NCBI GenBank assembly: GCA_037127255.1
Contig: JBANSL010000016.1
Span: forward strand, 7,380,501 to 7,444,500
DNA length: 64,000 nt
DNA from: Persicaria tinctoria
Lineage: Eukaryota > Streptophyta > Magnoliopsida > Caryophyllales > Polygonaceae
Reading direction: 5' to 3'
Each line of letters opens with the position of its first letter. Position 1 is the first letter of the stretch. The translations under genes and the position numbers were made by a program. This document shows positions 12,611 to 21,439 of the stretch, in pieces. The notes under the pieces are model-generated. The model was not told the DNA's origin, did no database searches, and saw only the letters and a program-made list of their open reading frames with translations.

Positions 12611-13475
12611 AAGAGTTACAGTATAATTTATTTAGCCCTTTTTTAATATTCTTATTGAGTGTGGTTATTAATAAGATAACGAAAAGTCAAGAGTTAGGTT
12701 ATATATTTTGTAAGTAAGAGTTGTGTTGGGTCAAGAGTTATACTGTAATTTATTAGCCCTTTTTTAATATTTTTATTCAGTGGAGTTATTAATAAGATAA
12801 TGAAAAGCCTAGGGTTAGGTCACAAGGAGTATTTTGAAAGTAAGAGTTAGGTTGGGTCAGCAAGTTTATTAGGATCGGGATTCTATGATCGAATCACAAT
12901 AGGGTCTGTGGATCGGATCGTAAGATCCCATTAGGGGATCGTAAGATCCTCGAAATATAATTAAATAATAAAATAAAAATATATATAACAAAGTTGCTTA
13001 ATTTAAAGTTCTAGAATGAGGGGAAAAAATATTAGTTACACAATATATTTTTATTTTAAGACATAAAAATCTACATTTACGACCTTAGAACTTGTCATAT
13101 TGGTTAAAAGACTCAAAAACAATTGTCTCTAAGCTATTTTTCATGAATGTGTACTTTTAAACACCCTAAAATCAACCAAGGAAACAAAACAAATGTTTAA
13201 AAAATACATATTGTTAATAAAAATAGGATCTTTAGGATCGTGTAGGATCGTAAGATCCTATCGATCCATTAAGATTCTAAAGATCCCATTGTAGATCCTA
13301 CACAAAAAAAGATCATATGCATAGATCCGGATCGGAGCCCTAGGTAGGATCGTAGGATCTTAAGATTCTAAAGATCCGGATCGGGATTCTAATAACAATA
13401 CTCAAGAGTTATAATTTATTTAGCCCTTTTTTAATATTTTTATTGGGTGAGGTTATTAACAAGATAACGAAAAAA
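12611..13475 (+). repeat. Three direct repeats of an 80-bp unit, one split
   Basis: The unit 'aagagttat...gcccttttttaatatt...ttattaataagataa' occurs at 12611-12690, 12731-12815 and 13403-13475. The spacing of the first two is about 120 bp. The third lies after a GATC-rich insert (12867-13395), which appears to have landed in the array. Confidence 0.7.
12867..13395. mobile_element. GATC-rich probable inverted-repeat element
   Basis: It begins TTATTAGGATCGGGATTC and ends GGATCGGGATTCTAATAA, giving short imperfect inverted ends (TTATTAGRATC). Both end regions are densely packed with GATC, many as GGATCGTAAGATCC palindromes. The middle (12960-13200) is plain AT-rich. No coding potential. Superfamily unknown; the low-copy AT-rich core and inverted ends suggest a hAT-like MITE. 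Confidence 0.45.
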
Positions 13476-13834
13476 CTATTGACAATGAAATCGGTTAAAT
13501 TGTACAACAAACCCTTTTCATTTCAAATAATATTTACCAGTCGAACTAAGAGCAAAAGAAACCTAAAAAAGATAATTCAAATACTCAATCCGTTCAATCA
13601 GTCGTTAGGTTACGATAAATCTTCCCATTAGATGCCAGACAAATAAAGTGGCAGTTGCGATCGCAAATTGGGCTATGTCCCTTGATGGATCACTCAGAGC
13701 AGACGCACCGGAGCGGCAAACAACTGTTCTTGAGTGCCAAGTGTACCAAAGAATTTTTTTATAAAAAGAAAAGTTGACGGGCCGTACTACAAAGCGCTTA
13801 TACGAATTTGAAGAACAAAGTGGCAGCTCCAAGT

Positions 13835-15015
13835 AGCCTCCAACATCAGTCCGGATCGTCTGTTACCTTAAGTATTTTACACACCTTGTTACACTTTATT
13901 AATTGGTCCTAGGGCTGATATATATGGTTCCCAATTAGCCTCCAAGTAGCCTCCATCTTTCTTCCAGCGTTGGCCGTGGAGTTGTTCTCTCCGGATACTG
14001 GCTTCGCTATTCTCCATACTGAAAAGCAAACGAGAGACTGAAGATTGATCCTCACCTAATCTGGGATCGCTATTCTCCATACAAACGAATCTTCATGATT
14101 CTAACCAACTCGATCAATCGCGCGCTTCGAAGGTCGGATATATATATGGTTCCCAATTTCATCTTCCAGCGGATGTTTTAGGATTTTGCTGGCAGATCTC
14201 TTATGTGAAATCAACATTAACAGAAGTTAGATTTTTGTTAAAAATGCACAATTACACAATAGAACTTTTAATGGCGTAAGGAATTCAAGTAAATAGCAAC
14301 CAAAATATCAAAAGTAATTGGATAAGTGATAACACAAGTTACACAACAATAGACTGCAAGTTCCCACTGAATTTGAGTTCATGCTCTGTAGGTTTTTCCA
14401 CAAACTTTGGGGGCAAATATATATCAATTGATATATTTTAAAAGGCAGGCAATTTCACAAATTGAGAGTGGAAGAAGAATTGAAGGGTTGAATGACAGAT
14501 CTAGATTGGAAGAAAGACGGAAAAGAAGGATTTTCGTAAATTGAGATTAACTTTAATTGAGATTTCCACTGCATACAAGCTTTAGATATACTGTTTCCCC
14601 TTCATTCAGTAAGGAATTACAGAATCAGATGCAAAATTTGGGTTTCAGATCTTAATCCAGTTCTCTGCGTCTGACCGATTGGATTTGTTGGTTGTTCAAC
14701 AATTCGTGCGAAGCGGAATTTGATTTTGGATTGTTCGTCAATGAGGCCGGTGCAATCTTCGTGTCGGGATCGGAAGCTGGAGTTTCATAGCATCACCGAT
14801 GGAGAATAGCGAAGCCAGAATCCGGAGAGAACAACTCCACGGCTGACGCTGGAAGAAAGACGGAAAAGAAGGGATTTTTACTAATTGAGATTAATTTTAA
14901 TTGAAAATAAAAAATGACACGTGGACCAATTAATAAAGTGGAACAAGGTGTGTAAAAGGCTTAAGGTAACAGACGATCTGGACTGCTCCAACATAGGTTT
15001 CAAAGGCTACTGTGT
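13835..15015. mobile_element. Long inverted-repeat DNA element
   Basis: Left arm 13841-14085 and right arm about 14797-15010 are reverse complements over several blocks: a block ending in TTTATTAATTGGTCC (GATCGTCTGTTACCTTAAG inside it), and a block with GAGTTGTTCTCTCCGGAT and GGCTTCGCTATTCTCCAT. A direct repeat of 'ggaagaaagacggaaaagaag' type is also present near 14500 and 14850. No transposase frame is visible. Arms of about 200 bp would fit a non-autonomous Mutator-like or foldback element. Exact ends and target duplication were not resolved. Confidence 0.6.
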
Positions 15016-15203
15016 GATTGGAGCTTCAACACGTGTCCCAAAATTGATTAATAATTTTAAAACTTGTTTTTTTAATGTTTAACGTCATTTTATATATATA
15101 AAAAAAATATTTGAATAAGATATAATTTTATCTACCAATGGACACCTATATTGCATATATTTGAGTTAAAAAGGAAAAAAAATATTATGTGTAATTAATT
15201 GTG

Positions 15204-15205
<2 letters not shown>

Positions 15206-15266
<61 letters not shown>
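15206..15266. repeat. (AT)n microsatellite
   Basis: About 30 uninterrupted AT dinucleotides. Likely polymorphic and prone to assembly error. Confidence 0.95.
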
Positions 15267-15269
<3 letters not shown>

Positions 15270-16500
15270 ATAATTGCGATTATATTTAAATACTCCGTAA
15301 TATTTACACAATCACCTTTAAAATAATTACTCTTGAATTCCATCGATGGCTTTTGTTTTTCCTTTGATTAAGCGTTTTGTACTTTGTTGTGTGCTAATTT
15401 TAATCTTATGCTTGAATTATTGCGATTAGAATATGTAATTGTGTTTTTTTAACGTGGATTGTTATTCTTATTATTTACATAATTTTTGGAAAATATGATT
15501 TCAATAATAACAATAATAATAATAATAATAATTATTATTATTGTATTATGAAATATTTATTAAAAATCAAAATGACTAAAAAGTAGGGAAAGGGCTCGGA
15601 AGTGAGAAGCACGGATGTGGGTGAAATTGTTGAAAAGGTAAAAAGATGTTCTTCTGATGTGACAGGGAAAAAGTGAATCAAGGGAAGAGCATAAGTTTTC
15701 TCGGGTGTGCATGGCCTCATCATCCACCTTTTATTGCCAATATCTATTAGCAACCTATTTCCTTCTGCTACTTCAATTTCAATTGTGATGTAACTGCATT
15801 TTCTTCAATAAAACAAGGGTTTTGCCCACCTTAAGACTAACTCTAATGGTTGTGTGTAAATGCCTAAACGTGTATTTTTTAGACATTTTTTAGCTACATT
15901 GGTTGCTTTTGGGGTGTGCAAATGTGTACATTTGAGCATGTAATGTGCAAATTTGAACACATCACCTCCCCATGTGCAAAAACTTTTTAAAAAAGAAGGA
16001 CAATTTTTTTGATGTATTTTTTATGATTTTTGTTTTCTTTTTTGTTTTAATTTTATTGTATTTGAATGATGGGTAAAAAATACACATTTGACCATTTGAG
16101 TAAAACAACAAAAAGTAAAGTGTATTTTTTTACAAACCATTATGGATAGTCTAAGAATCAAACAAAAAAAGGGGTTTACCATCAAAGTTTATTGGTCGAA
16201 TTGAATTATAATCTTAATGTTACAAATTCCTCATCAACAAATGAAATTCTAAATTGCCAATTTAATTAATTTTTAACCAGTTAGTATAGATTTTTAATGA
16301 CATACTTTTTTTTCATCTTTGTTTCACTCAGTATCTCCCAAGCATTTTTTATTACCCTTATTATATAAATTATATTATATTCAATTCTAATAAAACAAAA
16401 GATATAATTACACAAATGCACACATTTTTTTAGAATCATCAATGTATTGATTCCATCATCTTACATTGTTTTACAATACCTACTTTTTACCTCTCATTTT
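15267..16500. other. Intergenic, no gene seen
   Basis: AT-rich. A short AAT trinucleotide run lies near 15507-15540. The 71-codon minus-strand frame at 15538-15753 has no recognisable feature and AT-driven composition. Nothing else supportable. Confidence 0.45.
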
Positions 16501-16566
16501 CCCATAAAGGCGATGGTTTGTAATCAAGGTAGTAGAGTGGAGGTTAACCATTGTCAAATGTTTTCG

Positions 16567-16704
16567 TCCTTTTCAGTTTGATAAGAGTGTAATACTCGTG
16601 GGTAGTAATCATAGGTCCCTAATTCGAACACCAGAATCCTTTTCAGTTTGATAAGAGTGTAATACTTGTGGGTAGTAATCATAGGTCCCTAATTCGAACA
16701 CCAA
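16567..16704 (+). repeat. 69-bp tandem duplication with tRNA-like B box
   Basis: Two almost identical 69-bp units start at 16567 and 16636 ('tccttttcagtttgataag'). Each contains CCCTAATTCGAACACC, which resembles an RNA polymerase III B box. A possible A box (GTAGTAGAGTGG) lies upstream at about 16528-16541. This could be a SINE with an internal duplication. No target duplication was found. Confidence 0.5.
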
Positions 16705-17291
16705 AATGACACTTTACCAATTCAATTAGTCATGGTAATGACTTAATTTTCTTATTACTAGTTTTATACTTTCATACTATTATACTATTATTACCCGCGA
16801 TCTTGTGTGGTTTCTTATTTTACAACATTCATGTTTAAATTATGTTTTAGTATATTATATTTGATGAGACTTCAGGTCTTTGCATGGCAACAAACACTGC
16901 AGATGTCAGGATCGACCTCCGTGACTAGGACTTCGCCCCCAATTTTACTCCAATTCATCCTTCTGCATCTTCATATTGAGACATTTACTCGAATTCAACC
17001 TTCACACCCTTCTTTTGACGCAAGGCGAAATTGGGCCAAATTTGGGGCAAGGTAGAGGAAATTTAACGTTGCTGAACTAACCATCTATAAAAACCCTCCT
17101 TAATCTCTTGTTAGGCAATCTTTAATAAGGGAGGGCTAAGTTAGGCAAAGAGTTGTTAATTTCCTTGGGATACAATTGTGTATTTTCTTCAGTTTTTACA
17201 GATGAATGCGATGTCATTGCTATCCAAGCTATTCACCATTGCTATCCCAGCTATTTGATTACAAATCTGAAAAGGCAGGCATTAGCATAAA

Positions 17292-17398
17292 AAATTCACG
17301 GAAGATACTGATCACTTGATCACTGACAAAAATCAACAATTTCAGAAGAAATTCACGGAAGATACTGATCACTGACAAAATCAACAATTTCAGAAGAC
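17292..17398. repeat. 57-bp near-tandem repeat
   Basis: The phrase AAATTCACGGAAGATACTGA followed by 'tcactgacaaaa.tcaacaatttcagaaga' occurs twice with a 57-bp period. It adjoins snoRNA copy A and probably belongs to its transcription unit. No function assigned. Confidence 0.7.
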
Positions 17399-17404
17399 AG
17401 GGCA

Positions 17405-17503
17405 CAATCTCAGAAGCCAAGCGTTAACAAAAATATTGCATTGAAGACACTCCATCACATAGACGGGGTGCTTTCTTACATGTTAAGGGCTCATCACTGA
17501 TTG
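17405..17503 (-). ncRNA. C/D-box snoRNA, copy A
   Basis: On the minus strand the 99-nt segment starts CAATC, then box C GTGATGA (17497-17491), and ends with box D CTGA (17413-17410) followed by GATTG. The outer CAATC/GATTG can pair as the terminal stem. An internal C'-like box (GTGATGG) is present. The 11 nt AACGCTTGGCT just upstream of box D are complementary to AGCCAAGCGTT in domain V of plant 25S rRNA as I recall it (GGCAGCCAAGCGTTCATAG). By the D-plus-5 rule the target would be the second C of AGCC, for 2'-O-methylation by fibrillarin in the nucleolus. A second copy lies 230 bp away. The family name is not assigned. Confidence 0.75.
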
Positions 17504-17634
17504 AGGTCACAACTACTTGAACACTGATCAGTGATCACTGACAAAATCAACAACTTAAGACAATACACAACATTACCAAAGATTAAGCATCACAGTCAAC
17601 TATTGATCAAGGGAGATATTGCAAATTTGATGTG

Positions 17635-17733
17635 CAGTCTCAGAAGCCAAGCGTTAACAAAAATATTGCATTGAAGACACTCCATCACATAGCTAGAGTG
17701 CCTTCTTACATGTTAAGGGCTCATCACTGATTG
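17635..17733 (-). ncRNA. C/D-box snoRNA, copy B
   Basis: Second copy of the snoRNA at 17405-17503. Box C is at 17727-17721 and box D at 17643-17640, with identical guide sequence upstream of D. The terminal stem is CAATC/GACTG with one mismatch, extended by an outer GATG/CATC pair. Differences between copies cluster in the variable region around the D' position, while the D-adjacent guide is unchanged. This is what selection on the guide would leave. It is nearer the promoter than copy A. Confidence 0.75.
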
Positions 17734-18934
17734 ACATCACAACTACTTGCACACTTGCAGATAATCAATTTCATAGAAAAATGCACTTGGAATGAAAATC
17801 TGGATTTACCCATAAAAGGAATGAGGGGGAAAAAATCATTCCTTTCAATAAAAACACAATCCAGATTAAGTGAGAAATGGGGTTGGCTATGCTAAAAACA
17901 CAACCAAACACATACCCCAACTCTTTCTGTATGCCTCTGTCTGAACCAAATGATTAACTGCATATCTATCATCCAGTTATTCGAAGGCAATGCAAGATAA
18001 TGATTTACAGCACACAAATGTTTAAGGCCTTCTTGGAGGAGGCTAGATCCAAAAGGTTGCTAGAATCCAATTCAAAAAGACCTCAAAAGATAATCAAATA
18101 TCAAAACGATATTTGATCAAAATCAATTTGTGCCCCATAACTAAACCTAAATGAAACAAAGGAATCCATAAGGCTACTCTTTAAGAGGCGAGATTCAGAA
18201 ACCCTAAATCAGAAATTCAAGCAAATTTAATTTGGGGATGTAGCCAGGGATTGTGGCATGAAACAACAGATGAGTTTCAAGCAATCTTCAACCGACAGGC
18301 TTTATTTAGGCTCCAAGCGGCAGTCAAATTACCATAGAATAGGCACTTGCTGTTGACTCGTAAAAATGGAGCCAGCCTCAATCCCAAGCAGAAACACAAA
18401 TGAATAACACGAAAACTTATCAGATCCTCGAAGAAACTGCGAATTGAATGTAAATTTCGCATCTTTAAATTTGGAAGGGGGCTACTATGAGAAGCTCCAT
18501 CCAATCGTGAAGAGAAGCAACTTATAGGCACCGTGCAAAAGGCGATTAGTTATTGAGAACATAACACCCGTGTCTGAAGAAGTGCCAGAAGTCCTTCAAC
18601 CATTAAATCTAGCAACAAACATCACAGTCCAAACTGAATTCGAAATCAAGATCTTAATCAGCGAAAACAAGAACACTATGAATTTGTATCGGTTAGAGGG
18701 ATTACGAAGATGAAACCTTGACAAATCAGATTTGAAAAAGAGAAGGGTAGCCAGATAGTAGATGAACAATTGCAGGCTAAATCAATGGCGCGAAGACACA
18801 CAGATTACTTTAGGGGGGTGAATTTCATGAGTAGAGGAAAAATGAAGTGAAATTGAAGGAATCGTCGGAGATCGGATGATGGGATTGGTGGTGGGCGACT
18901 GGGCGGGGTGTGACCTAAACAGAGGCGATGAGAA
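17734..18934 (-). other. Presumed 5' part of the snoRNA host transcript
   Basis: This is the interval between the TATA box and snoRNA copy B. It holds the H/ACA candidate. The 84-codon minus-strand frame at 18277-18531 has no recognisable domain and overlaps that candidate. Intron borders cannot be fixed by eye. No protein-coding gene is supported. Confidence 0.4.
18249..18376 (-). ncRNA. H/ACA-box snoRNA candidate
   Basis: On the minus strand GGCTCCA (18373-18367) pairs perfectly with TGGAGCC (18315-18309), and the inner AGTCAA (18358-18353) pairs with TTGACT (18327-18322). The two unpaired strands between these stems would be a pseudouridylation pocket. One base later comes AAATAA (18307-18302), a fit to the H box ANANNA. 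A second segment of about 50 nt ends in ACA (18254-18252) three bases before the proposed 3' end. The second hairpin folds poorly by eye, so this remains a candidate. It lies in the same strand and unit as the C/D copies. Confidence 0.38.
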
Positions 18935-18942
18935 TATTTATA
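18935..18942 (-). promoter_or_regulatory. TATA box of the snoRNA unit
   Basis: TATAAATA on the minus strand, 15 bp downstream of a telo-box and upstream of the snoRNA copies. It predicts a transcription start near 18905. No conserved protein follows it on this strand, which favours a non-coding host transcript. Confidence 0.6.
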
Positions 18943-18957
18943 GATGCGGTTCGAGAG

Positions 18958-18966
18958 AAACCCTAA
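18958..18966 (-). promoter_or_regulatory. Telo-box (AAACCCTAA)
   Basis: A perfect AAACCCTAA (read on the + strand). Telo-boxes near the TATA box are common in plant snoRNA, ribosomal-protein and translation-factor promoters. Position and orientation fit the minus-strand snoRNA unit. Confidence 0.55.
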
Positions 18967-19790
18967 TTGATAGTTGCACTTGCACAAGCAGTACAGGCTA
19001 CAGCACTCAGCCACTCAGTCACTCACCAGCTTTGCCCTACCTTCTCATTTTAGCTCTTTCTTTTTCCTTTTTTTTTTTAAAAAAAATGACTAAAAATAAC
19101 ACGAAAACAATCAAGGATGTTTTGCATGGATATACCAAAAGTTTGCCCACTTTGCAAAAATAACCCAGCCTCAAAAATTTGGCAAAGGAATAACATAATG
19201 TCATTCTTGCAAATTCATGGGCACAGGTTACAAAAGGTAGCCGGTTACACAATGGAAAATGTGGGAAATAAAAGGACATGTGTCGATTGGAGAGAGTAAG
19301 GGAGGGTAATCATTTTGACAAAAAAAATTAAAAAAATGAAGGGCTGCAGAGTTACAGTGAGTCTGTGAGAGAGGGAGGAGAGAGGGTGTGGAAGGTTGGA
19401 ATGACAAGCATTAAATGCTAGGAGAGAGAGTGTTATCTTTTCACAAAAACACTTCCCGCCAAAGCAAAATGGAGGGAAAACACAGGGAGATTTTCAGAGG
19501 GAGTATAAAAGGAGATGGGGGAGCTCGCCAGGTGGACACAAAAAGTGCAAAACATCTGATTCTTCCCCATGGCTGCCATTAACGTCTAGTTGGAAGGATA
19601 AAACCCAAAAATTCAGTTACTAGCCAGGCAAAGAGAAATCCTAGTGAGAGGACCATCTTAACCTCAACGAAAGGGGTAAGTACGGTTTATCTTTTGTATT
19701 CACAGTAATGGATTTTCCCCATCCTTCCCTTACCTCTAACCGATACTGAGAGGACCATCTTAACCTCATAATTTCGCAGGGGAGAAAGGG

Positions 19791-20237
19791 GTGGTATTAC
19801 TTACTCTCGTTTGTAATGGTCGATGGGAGCATCTCGAAGGAGGATGGGTGTATCAAGGTCAAAACGCCCACAAAATAATGCTCATAGAGGAGACCATGTC
19901 GTTTGCGTCCGTCAACAGTAAGATAATGGAGAAGCTCGCGGTTGACCCGAGGTGCTATGAGTTGGAGTTGAAATATCTACTCGATACGAAGACGGAGGGA
20001 TGTTATCCGATTCAAGTGGATGATGAAAGTGATTGGGATGCTTTCAAGTACTGTAACTCAAGGGGTGGCGATGGGGCATGGCCCCTTCCTTTGTACGCTT
20101 CGGTGAACGAAAGTGGAAGCCAACATGGAAGTCGCTCGATGGTTGTGAACATGGGACAACGCACCAAATCATCACGTGGAGACATCACAACAGTCGTGGC
20201 GGAAGAGGGTGGTTGGATTGCCATTACCGTCAAGTAG
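19791..20237 (+). pseudogene. MuDR-type transposase N-terminal fragment
   Basis: The frame reads VLLTLVCNGRWEHLEGGWVY and later ends in PIQVDDESDWDAFK. This corresponds to the N-terminal PB1-like region found in many plant MULE transposases. The DDE catalytic region and the zinc knuckle are absent. Copies of about 50 bp and 90 bp flank this exon on both sides (19596-19645 with 20240-20290; 19667-19757 with 20356-20447), and each larger copy holds a GTAAGT donor and an ACAG acceptor. The first ATG in frame is not certain, since upstream splicing is likely. Confidence 0.7.
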
Positions 20238-20479
20238 GAAGAATAAAACCCAGAAATTCAGTTACTAGCCAGGCAAAGGAAAATCCTAGTCATCAACGGA
20301 ATATATGTAGGCATACACAGGGATATACATGGCAATTGCGTACAATATACATCAACGAAAATGGGTAAGTATGGTTTTTATTTTGTATTTACAGTAATGG
20401 ATCCTCCCCATCCTTCCCTTAGCTCCAACTGATACTGAGAGGACCACAATATAATGGTTTTTGTTTTGTATTTACAACT

Positions 20480-20665
20480 GTGTGGAACGCGAGCTACGAC
20501 GGAGTGGTGTACTCCGTTCCCCCCATGGACACCTGGGATCCTCCCCAACAGATAACGCATATCCGGTTACTACCTCCACCAGTGAAGAGAAGGCCTGGGA
20601 GACCGAAGACCAGTAGGTACCCGTCTCGTGGGGAGTTTATTCGTCGGAAGCGCCGGAGGACATAA
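20480..20665 (+). pseudogene. MuDR-type transposase C-terminal fragment
   Basis: The 61-codon frame reads WNASYDGVVYSVPPMDTWDP, then PPPVKRRPGRPKTSRYPSRG and a basic end before TAA. This Pro- and Arg-rich tail with an R-P-G-R-P-K motif is characteristic of the C-terminus of plant MULE transposases. It is separated from the N-terminal fragment only by a short stretch, so the central domain has been lost. Confidence 0.7.
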
Positions 20666-21439
20666 GGAAGTGTAGCATGGATAGGCGATTATATGATTGT
20701 GTAGTGGGATGCCGCATTTGTTGGGTATGTTAACGAAGGTAGTATTTTGTTAGTATGCATGCCAATCAGGGAAACTTTGGGGTTTTGGTCGTTTGTTTTG
20801 TGCATAGTTGGGCGTTCAGTTTCACATATATATGGGGTTTTGTACTTACTAGTCAGTATAATATTTTCCCTAGCGAATCTCATAAAATACTTAGCCGATA
20901 ACTGGGAATCCCGTACCACGTTTTATATATCTCAGAAACTGTCAACCGTAAGAAAAACGACAATTACACCCAAACAGGGGGGTATTCTTCTTCAAAAAGG
21001 CTAGAAATGTTGTTCTCTTCGTCCTCGATGACCTCCTTTTTTTATTCGCCTAGCCCCCTTCTCTTTCTCTCTCTCTCAATTGCGGTTTGAAGGTGCTTCA
21101 ATGACGGGTTTTTTTCACAAATCTTCAATGACGGTTCTCTTCAACAATCTTCAATGGTGGTTCCTCTCTTCTCGTTTGAAGTTGCAACTGAAATGAGAGG
21201 AGAGATGCTAAAAAAAATGAGAGGGGAGGATTTGGACATTTGATTTGAGTTTGATGGGTGCTTTATCAAATGTATCATGACCCTCCATCCGGTTTTCCAG
21301 TTTTTTCTCACCTGTTAGTTTTGCAAAACTTTGACCACTTTTGACACATTTGCAAATTTTGGTGGGGGGAGTCAGATTTGCCAACAACCCAAAATTTTGG
21401 TATATTGAATGTCATTTTCTCAACAATCAAACCCAATTA

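Larger units (their letters stand above)
19115..21421 (+). mobile_element. Mutator-like element (MULE), decayed
   Basis: The element is flanked by a perfect 9-bp duplication, AACAATCAA, at 19106-19114 and 21422-21430. Its ends are diverged inverted repeats: the left reads GGATGTTTTGCATGGATATA and the right, reverse-complemented, reads GAGAAAATGACATTCAATATA; weaker similarity continues for about 70 bp. Inside are an N-terminal and a C-terminal piece of a MuDR-type transposase, with the catalytic middle missing. The structure is therefore a deletion derivative. Confidence 0.85.

Noticed and set aside
17528..17597. A third C/D snoRNA between the two copies (GTGATGC ... CTGA)
   Set aside because: Box C deviates, the terminal stem does not pair well, and no rRNA guide was recognised.
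18277..18531. 84-codon minus-strand frame in the snoRNA unit
   Set aside because: No domain, and it overlaps the H/ACA candidate. More likely part of a non-coding host transcript.
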